Below are positions 8,921 to 14,556 of a stretch of 14,556 nt of DNA, piece after piece; positions within the stretch are counted from its first letter, which is position 1, and each line of letters opens with the position of its first letter. Position numbers and translations under genes: made by a program. The notes under the pieces were generated by a model. That model did not search any database, was not told where the DNA came from, and saw only the letters and a list, made by a program, of their open reading frames with translations. This DNA comes from Pelagophyceae sp. CCMP2097 (taxonomy: Eukaryota > Sar > Pelagophyceae): the NCBI GenBank assembly GCA_026770575.1, contig MU657196.1, positions 23,585-38,140 on the forward strand, written 5' to 3'.

Positions 8921-9290
8921 CCGAACCTCACGAAAACTGATCGAGCGAACGCCCGTGCGTCCGACGATGCAGGGGAGGACGCTTTTGACGAAAAGTCTTT
9001 GTTGAGAACATACCTTGACGGACCACGAGCGGAGTACCTCCCCGTCGAGACCCTGAGCCAATTGTCGACGGCGGAGAACGCCAACGATGACGCGTGGACG
9101 CGCGAGTCAAAGTCGGCGCTGAACAGACGCTATCCGCACGAAAGGAAGAAGCTCGGACCTTCTCTACCCGACTCACTGCCTCTATATGCGCCTCAATCAC
9201 AAAGAACATAGGATTCCTAGACATTCCGCCGCCTCGCCCCGCCGTATTTCGGCCTCCGTCGAGATTGGGGATAAGCACAAGTTAAGGTGT
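8921..9290. other. Convergent intergenic region with post-stop open frame
   Basis: This 370-bp stretch lies between the TAA of DNAAF4 and the stop of eL40. The DNAAF4 frame stays open for 96 more codons after the TAA, to 9211, with an ordinary mixed composition (for example DEKSLLRTYLDGPRAEYLP). No known domain is recognised and there is no second start before 8999. The default reading is 3' UTR for both genes. Confidence 0.5.
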
Positions 9291-9452
9291 CTATTTAATC
9301 TTCTTCTTGATGCGGAGCTGGTTGGTGTGTCCGCACTTTTTCTTGCGGCAGTTCTTGGCGCGCGGCGGCAGGCGCGCGTAGCACTTGCGGCAGATCATCT
9401 TCTCGCAGTTAAACGTCTTGGCCAAGGCCGCGAGCGACGGATCGTACACCAT
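9291..9452 (-). CDS. RPL40: Ribosomal protein eL40, not fused to ubiquitin
   Basis: The 53 residues run from ATG at 9452 to TAG at 9291. The sequence is a textbook eL40: [49 protein letters not shown]. The four zinc-binding Cys are present (MIC-x2-C, NC-x4-C). eL40 joins the 60S subunit late in maturation. In most eukaryotes it is made as the C-terminal half of a ubiquitin fusion; the mature part is 52 residues, so this ORF is exactly Met plus mature eL40. No ubiquitin sequence occurs upstream on this strand before the divergent ALG11 gene. An acceptor (CCCCCTAG) ends 6 nt upstream of the ATG, so a 5'-leader intron is likely. An unseen upstream coding exon cannot be excluded by sequence alone. 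Confidence 0.9.
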   Translation of the reverse strand: MVYDPSLAALAKTFNCEKMICRKCYARLPPRAKNCRKKKCGHTNQLRIKKKIK

Positions 9453-9458
9453 CTCGAC

Positions 9459-9857
9459 CTAGGGGGGAGGCGGTGTCGGCCAGCGAGAGGCGGTGCTCAG
9501 ACGCTAGGAGAGCGGTGGAGCCGGCCAAGGCGTCAAACATGGCCTCTAGTCCGTGGGGCCGCGGGGCCTCAACCGACTTCGGGCCTCGGGAGCCCCCGGG
9601 CCTCGGGAGCCCCCGGGCCTCGGAGCGCGTCGAGAGCGCCAGCCCGCATCGCGCCCCTCCGCGCCGCGTCGGCGCCGGCGCGTCCGAACGCCGGCGATGC
9701 TCCTCGTCGGCCCTTTCAAAAGCCCCTCCGGACGCCCCCGAGCGCGGCGATGCCACCATCGCGCGCCCCGAAGGTAGGCCCGCTCTCGACTAGGCCGCCC
9801 CGGTTGCGCCTCGGCCCCGCCGGCGCGCGGGGGCCGCCATAGCGCAATAGAACTCAC
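9459..9857 (-). other. Probable 5'-leader intron of eL40
   Basis: This 399-nt interval runs from a canonical GTGAGT donor (9857) to CCCCCTAG (acceptor 9460-9459), just upstream of the eL40 ATG. It includes open frames of no recognisable content. A 17-bp tandem repeat (GGGCCTCGGGAGCCCCC at 9581-9597 and 9598-9614, with a partial third copy to 9622) lies inside. I could not recognise a snoRNA, although ribosomal-protein introns often host them. Confidence 0.5.
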
Positions 9858-9953
9858 CCTCTTCCAAGTGATCGCCGCAAGAGTAATGGCGATTCAAATG
9901 GCTCTCTCTACCGGATAGCATTCAACGGTCTTTTAATTTAGCGATATTTCCGT

Positions 9954-9975
9954 CGAACGCGGCGGGCCGCGTTCG
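9954..9975. promoter_or_regulatory. 10-bp-arm inverted repeat ending 2 nt before the ALG11 ATG
   Basis: CGAACGCGGC (9954-9963) and GCCGCGTTCG (9966-9975) are perfect inverted copies separated by GG. In RNA they would form a 9-bp GC-rich stem with a 4-nt loop, abutting the start codon at 9978. In DNA the element could be a palindromic protein site in the eL40/ALG11 divergent region. An AT-rich patch (9930-9949) lies just upstream. Confidence 0.7.
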
Positions 9976-9977
9976 CC

Positions 9978-11656
9978 ATGGCCTGGTGCGGCTGCGCGGT
10001 TGCGTTGTGCCTGCTACCGTTCGTGCTGATTGTGGTCCTGGCTTTGGCGCTGCGCCTGCACCGCGGCCTGCGCAAGAAGCGCGTCGTTGCGTTCCTCCAC
10101 CCGTACTGCGCAGCCGGAGGCGGCGGCGAGCGCGTCCTCTGGGTGCGCCTCCTCCTTCGAAGAGGGGCCTCGACTTTAGACGCAGGTCGGCGTGGCGGCG
10201 CTGCACAAGGTCGTCGGAAACAGCCATCGCATCGTACGTCGGCCGCGCGGACCTCGATTCCGTGCTGAGATGCGTCGCCAAGAGTTTGTCGTCGCAGGTC
10301 GTGTACACGGGCGACTGCGAGTCTCGCGAGGAGGTGTTTGCTGGCGTTTTGAAGAAGTTTGGCGTCACTGTCCCCTCCGACGTCGAGCTCTGCCGCTTGC
10401 AGTCCCGCGAACTCCTAGAGGCCAAGTGCTACCCCGTCGCGACGCTCGTCGGGCAGTCGCTCGGGTCCGTATTGCTGGCGCTGGAGGCGGTCTGCAAGAC
10501 GGTGCCCGATGTCTTCGTCGACACGACGGGGCGAGTTTTGTTGCATACCCGTTGTGATACCCGTTGTGATACCCTTTGCGATGCCAGACCACCGCAAACA
10601 GGCTCGCGTTCACGTACCCCGTGGCGGCGGGGCTCTGCGGGGCGCGCGTGGCGGCGTACGTGCACTACCCTACGATCTCAACAGACATGATCTCCGCCGT
10701 CTCCGAGCGGAAACCGGCGTTCAACAACGCCGCAATGTGGTCGACTCAGTACGGCGCTTTGGTCAAGCTCGCGTACTACCGCTTATTTGCCAAAGCGTAC
10801 TCCAAAGCCGGGGCGTGCGCGAACGTGGCCATGGCCAACGGCTCCTGGACGCGCGGCCACGTCCAAGCTCTCTGGGGCGGCCGCGTCCAACTCGTCTACC
10901 CGCCCTGCGGCACCATGGCCCTCGAGGACGCCGAATATCAAAACGGGGCTCTTCAGAAGCGCAAACGGGTCGTTGTGTCGCTGGCGCAATTCCGCCCGGA
11001 AAAGGACCACGCGCTGCAGCTCGCGGCGTGGGCCCTATTGCCCGCGGCCGTGCGCGCGAATGCGAAGCTCGTCATCGCGGGAGGCGTGCGCAACGCCGAC
11101 GACGCCTTGATCGTGGCGCAGCTGCGGAAAGACTGCGCGAACCGCAAACTCCACGACTCCGTCGAGTTCCTCATCTCCGCGCCGCGCGAGGCCATCGCCG
11201 ACCTCCTGCGCACCGCCTCCGTCGGGTGCGTCTTGCTTGTGCGTGCGTGTTTTACGCTTGCCTAACAGGCTGCACACCATGCGCTTGGAACACTTTGGAA
11301 TCGCGCTCGTCGAGATGATGGCCTGCGGCGTCATCCCCGTCGCGCACGCCTCCGGCGGGCCGCACAAAGACCGCGTCCCTCTCCGTCGCAGGGACCGAGC
11401 GGCTCGTGAGCGGCCGCGTAAGCGCTTCTGGTACGCACTCTCTAGGCTTCTCGACATTGTCGGCGAGAGCAAAACGCGAGGCCTCCTCGCGACGGACGCG
11501 GAATCGTACGCGGCCGCGCTGGCGAAACTGCTCGCATTGTCTGACGAAAAGCTTGGCGAAATGCGTTTGACCGCGGCGGCGCACGTGCGAGACCGCTACG
11601 CCGACGAAACGTTCGGAAAAGCCTTCGTCGCCGCCCTCGCGCCCCTCATCCAATAG
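9978..11656 (+). CDS. ALG11: GDP-Man:Man3GlcNAc2-PP-dolichol alpha-1,2-mannosyltransferase ALG11
   Basis: Exons are 9978-10142, 10186-10233, 10298-10530, 10602-11225, 11269-11361 and 11446-11656, giving 457 residues (human 492). ALG11 adds the fourth and fifth mannose to the dolichol-linked oligosaccharide on the cytosolic face of the ER. Evidence in order: an N-terminal anchor (about 7-27), HPYCAAGGGGERVLW (41-55), VVYTGD, GQSLGSVLLALEA, VPDVFVDTTGLAFTYP (formed across a GC-AG intron), AYVHYPTISTDM, FNNAA, VYPPC, AQFRPEKDHALQL, LHTMRLEHFGIALVEMMACG (with the GT-B E-x7-E motif), and HASGGPLLDIVGE (formed across a second GC-AG intron). Intron lengths are 43, 64, 71, 43 and 84 nt. Splice choices are supported by exact spacing against ALG11 family motifs. 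Divergent from eL40; its leader carries a strong inverted repeat. Confidence 0.93.
10546..10581. repeat. 12-bp tandem repeat, 3 copies, in ALG11 intron 3
   Basis: TACCCGTTGTGA occurs at 10546 and 10558, followed by the diverged TACCCTTTGCGA at 10570. The array fills half of the 71-nt GC-AG intron 10531-10601. Confidence 0.92.
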
Positions 11657-11819
11657 AAACGTCATAGATCCTCGCACACGCCACGGGCAAACCCTCTCGA
11701 GTCCTCGCGGTGCCGTTGAGAGGCAGTTTGGTGGTGCGCGTCGCACTGAGAAGAGGCGACGTCGAAGCCCGCCTGCGCACCGATTACAACAACAAGGGGA
11801 GCGCCGCGGGCGCGTGATG

Positions 11820-13649
11820 CTAGAACCACGACGAGGAAAAGTACTGCTGCGACTCGACGTCGTCGATCTTGATCGCGGCGTCGGGCGGCGCGGCCGCGCG
11901 GTCGCGCTTCGGCGTTTTCGACCTTTTGCGCCGGGGCGCCGAGCCGTCGGACAATCGCGCCTCGGCCCGCGCCTCGACCCGCGCCTTTTTCCGCGCGCGC
12001 TTCTCCGCGGCCAGCGCGTCGAGCAGCTCGTCGGTGGCATTGGCGTCGAGCTTTTCGGCGGCCGGCGCTTTCCGCGCCCGATTCTCCGCGGCCGGGGCGA
12101 CGACCTCGGCGGCTGGCGCGTCGAGCGCGCCGTTTCGCGCAACGGCGGCGGGCGGCGGCGGTGGCGCGGCCGCGGCGGCGGGCGCCTTGAAAGAGCCCTC
12201 GGCCGCGAGCTTGGAGGGGCTCTGGAGCCCAGGAGCCGAGCCCTTGAGCCGCGCTTGGATGAGGTCCAGGTCCTCGACGGTCAGCTTGCCCGAGCCTAGC
12301 GCGGCGGTCGAAAGGCATTCAAAGGCCCTTTCCCTTACCGTCGGCGTCGTATTCGTGGAACTGTCGCGTGAACAGCGCCACTTTCTCCTCGTCGACGTGG
12401 CCCAACTGAATGAGCATGGCCAAAATGTACTCGGAGAGCTCCACCCCGTCGCCGTCCTTGTCCATCGTCTTGATCATGGCCATGTCGAAGCTACAAAGAA
12501 AGCGTCCTCACCGCAGCAGGGCCGTCTGCAGAAAGGTCCACACTCTCTCGGCATCGCGTTGAATCGTCCGCAGACGCGTCGGGGCCGTGATTTCCATGTC
12601 CTGTATTCCGTAGACACGGTTTGTCGCTTCTTCAGGAGCTTTTGTTCGCGCAACTGTTCCTGATTCATTTTCACGCTTCGCGCAATGTTCTGGATCGCCA
12701 GCGCGACGAGGAAGACGGAGATGAAGATGAAGATGGTCAAAAAGTACTGCGTGTCGACTTTACACCCGTAGGACAAGTCCCCATACCCAACAGTGGTCAC
12801 CTACCAAGAAAGTCATGCACACAAAGAATGCAAAGGACGCACGGTCACAAAACTCCACCAGAGCGCGTCGATGCCCGTCCACGTGTTGCCGCAGTTGGCG
12901 TGCTGGTAGTCGTACATGAAGCCCATGCCGATGAGAATAGGCGTAATAATTAGAAAGAGAGAGAACGCAATCTTCGAGTAGAGCGGGTCAACTCCGCGGT
13001 TCCTACGTCGACGCTTACCGGGGGGGCTCGACGGCCGGGAAGACGCACGGGTCGTCGTCCACCAGCTTGAACAGCCGCTTTTCCGCGCCGCCGACCAGCA
13101 CGTCGCCGATCGTGGCCACGATGGGGAAGATGACGCCGATGCCGATGAGGATGTAGAGCATGGCGAAGATCTTGCCGCCGTCGGTTGAAGGGGAGATGTC
13201 TCCGTAGCCAACCGTAGTGAAACTTACCGTCATAAAGTACACCTACAACGGTCATCAGGGCCCTCCGCAGCGACGCCCCGCGGCATTCGGACCGCCGCCC
13301 CCATAGCGACCCCCGCAGCATTCGGACCGCCGCCCCGGCCCGCGCAAAGGCCGCCGCCCGCACCGCCGCCCCGGCCCGCGCAAAGGCCGCGGGCGGCGCG
13401 CAAGGCCCCTGGCGCGTCGGCCTTTGCGGGGTCTTCCCCAGCAGGTGTACTCACGGCCTGTCGGATGTTGAACTGTTCCGGCCCGAGGACGTAGAACGCT
13501 GCGCCGATGACGTAGTAGGCGGCGATTTTAAGGAAGGACCGGAGGCACCATCGAGCCTCGCCCTGGGTCAACCCGCAGATGATACGGGCCGCATGCCTCA
13601 CCCGCTTGAACCTGGACCGCCGCACGGGCGGCTCCAACAGCAGCATCAT
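11820..13649 (-). CDS. Two-pore-domain K+ channel with C-terminal EF hands (TPK-like)
   Basis: Exons on the minus strand are 13649-13455, 13242-13049, 13002-12843, 12800-12616, 12490-12339 and 12295-11820, giving 453 residues. The first hydrophobic segment (AAYYVIGAAFYVLG) leads to pore 1 TTVGYGD (74-80). Two helices follow (FAMLYILIGIGVIFPIVA and FSLFLIITPILIGMGF), then WWSFVTVTTVGYGD (pore 2, filter 187-191) and FLTIFIFISVFLVALAI. Two GYGD filters per chain define a K2P-topology channel dimer. The C-terminus has EF-hand loops DKDGDGVELSEY (255-266) and DADGSGKLTVED (293-304), as in plant TPK channels gated by Ca2+. Loop 1 is one residue short of canonical, with its Glu at position 11. A 150-residue Ala/Pro- and then Lys/Arg-rich tail follows. 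The donor at 12615 (GTCTAC) is the least certain. The start could lie upstream of 13649. Confidence 0.9.
13269..13390. repeat. ~36-bp periodic tandem duplication in TPK intron 1
   Basis: Two overlapping duplications share a 36-bp period. A segment starting AGCGAC and ending ACCGCCGCCCC occurs at 13269-13302 and 13305-13336. A segment ACCGCCGCCCCGGCCCGCGC plus 9 bp occurs at 13326-13354 and 13362-13390. They lie within the 212-nt intron 13243-13454. Confidence 0.88.
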
Positions 13650-13925
13650 GGAAGAAATCACGCGACAAGGGGGCGACTCTGAAAATTGTAAAAATAAAAG
13701 TTACCGGCGTCGACGCCCAGGTTGCGCCAGCCCGAAAGAGCTCGTCGAGAGACAACCACCCGCCAAGTTTTCATCAATATTGTCCGTAATCTCATCGCGT
13801 TGTCTAGGCTGTCATTTACCTGGGGAATACCCGAAAAGTAACGAAATTACCGCAGATTACTGGGATTCGAAGTAATCAGAGTAATATCGCTAAAAACGCG
13901 TTACTGCTAAAAGAAATCTCCTTAG
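13650..13925. promoter_or_regulatory. AT-richer upstream region of the K+ channel gene
   Basis: The sequence becomes markedly AT-richer here. Six copies of the core GTAA(C/T), in either orientation, lie at 13838, 13846, 13856, 13872, 13881 and 13900. The middle pair forms an inverted repeat GATTACT/AGTAATC with a 9-bp spacer (13855-13877). A GT...AG stretch of 26 nt, strongly AT-rich, lies at 13679-13704 on the minus strand and may be a very short leader intron. Regulatory role is inferred from position only. Confidence 0.4.
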
Positions 13926-13989
13926 GGCGGCGTAAGAGGGCTCTCTGCGCGCTCCCTAGGCGACTGGGAGCCTAGGAGTCCACTCTCAA

Positions 13990-14151
13990 GGCTGCGCGGA
14001 CTTTCTAAAGTCCCCAATAGCGTTTCTAAAAGTCGTACTTTTTCCGACTTAAGGATTTCCAAACCGTCATTTAAATCCTTTGAAATCCTTAAGTCGGAAA
14101 AAGTACGACTTTTAGAAAGGCTATTGGGGACTTTAGAAAGTCCGCGCAGCC
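13990..14151. repeat. Near-perfect 69-bp inverted repeat (hairpin/foldback element)
   Basis: The arm at 13990-14058 and the arm at 14083-14151 are reverse complements at 68 of 69 positions; the one mismatch is G at 14022 against the facing arm. A 24-bp spacer lies between. The outer end of each arm contains its own small inverted repeat (GGACTTT/AAAGTCC with a 2-bp spacer). No target-site duplication is visible at the edges. Candidate foldback or MITE-like element, or a locus for a long-hairpin RNA. Confidence 0.97.
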
Positions 14152-14424
14152 ATGAACTCGGCCAAGCAATTGGAGTTTTTTTTGGGTGGTCGGCGCGAAT
14201 GTCGGCGATCATATCGTGCAGGCCCTCGTTGATGTGGACCTTGGTCGCGTTCCAGCACGCGAACTGGCGCATGCAAAGAGGCACTCCCACTTTTGCTTGC
14301 CGTCGTTGTCCTCGCGCTTCTGTACCACTTTCCACAAGTCTTCGGCCTCGGCGTTGAAGCCTTCTGGCGCGTTGAGCATGTCGAACCAATGGCTCTTCGG
14401 AGGCACGACCGCGAGGTCCAGCAT
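14152..14424 (-). pseudogene. BED-like zinc-finger fragment, frameshifted
   Basis: From the ATG at 14424 the frame reads MLDLAVVPPKSHWFDMLN and DLWKVVQKREDNDGKQKWEC. The frame then slips by one near 14273-14280, and the protein continues as CMRQFACWNATKVHINEGLH. Joined across the slip, the pattern W-x-C-x2-C ... NATK-x-H matches a BED-type zinc finger, the DNA-binding head of hAT-type transposases and their domesticated relatives. No DDE/RNase H-like catalytic part follows; the frame runs into the 69-bp inverted repeat instead. Upstream, a T-rich tract ending GCAG (near 14484-14496) could be a splice acceptor, so more N-terminal sequence may exist. I read it as a decayed transposon-derived fragment, though a single miscalled base could also explain the slip. 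Confidence 0.6.
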
Positions 14425-14556
14425 CGCACGCCGGGACTGGACGTTGGAGGGCTTCGCGTTGTTCAGTTTTCGCTAAAATCGCTCGAAACTGCAAAAAAAT
14501 GCAATCCGAAAGCCACAGGAGATCAAAAATTTAAAAGTTGGGGACCACAGACCAAA

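Noticed and set aside
9858..9921. Short coding exon MLSGRESHLNRHYSCGDHLE before the GTGAGT donor
   Set aside because: Splicing from 9857 to 9459 puts this frame out of phase with eL40. It would be an overlapping upstream ORF, so it is treated as leader or promoter.
9480..9930. Ubiquitin exon upstream of eL40
   Set aside because: All three minus-strand frames were read. None contains ubiquitin segments such as the terminal LRLRGG or the KTLTGK start.
13003..13018. A 16-nt GTAAGC...GTAG intron, or a 1-base error in the seven-G run at 13020-13026, in the TPK gene
   Set aside because: Both would repair the frame, but a 46-nt GTGCGT...TAG intron (13003-13048) repairs it equally and fits the donor consensus and length class of the neighbours.
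13846..13885. tRNA-like arm around GGGATTCGA
   Set aside because: Only one short stem-loop forms. No acceptor stem, D arm or anticodon arm can be built around it on either strand.

Overview
The window is GC-rich eukaryotic nuclear DNA from a compact genome, probably a microalga. The gene families are eukaryotic: two-pore K+ channel, ALG11, B3GNTL1-like, DNAAF4, eL40, and a MYND/RING/Sel1 protein. Almost every gene is broken by short introns, so open frames alone misrepresent it. My best guess is a stramenopile of the pelagophyte type (Aureococcus-like), resting mainly on remembered resemblance of the MYND-RING-Sel1 family. That is inference.

Layout, left to right: the end of a WD40-repeat gene (+, 1-224); a frameshifted RING + Sel1-repeat gene with a MYND zinc-finger exon just upstream (-, 690-1895), probably one decayed gene; a B3GNTL1-like family-2 glycosyltransferase (+, 2117-3579); an eight-exon LCLAT1/AGPAT-type membrane acyltransferase (-, 3694-6447); a six-exon DNAAF4/DYX1C1 dynein-arm assembly factor (+, 6668-8920); an unfused 53-residue ribosomal protein eL40 (-, 9291-9452) with a probable 5'-leader intron; a six-exon ALG11 mannosyltransferase (+, 9978-11656); a six-exon two-pore K+ channel with EF hands (-, 11820-13649); a near-perfect 69-bp inverted repeat (13990-14151); and a frameshifted BED-like zinc-finger fragment (-, to 14424). 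Strands alternate gene by gene. The two head-to-head pairs without a leader intron have start codons 221-222 bp apart.

The genes do not form one pathway. ALG11 and the acyltransferase work on ER lipid-linked glycan and phospholipid synthesis. B3GNTL1 is a predicted glycosyltransferase, DNAAF4 belongs to cytoplasmic assembly of ciliary dynein, and TPK is an ion channel. The most unusual layer is the introns. I reconstructed 24 coding introns by matching flanking protein motifs and reading phase. Five appear to use GC-AG ends, ten start GTGCG, fourteen lie in phase 2, six are only 42-46 nt, and many of the longer ones carry private short tandem repeats. Two have near-identical 7-8 bp direct repeats at their ends, as expected of transposon-derived introner elements. 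Splice sites are inferred from sequence alone, without transcript evidence.
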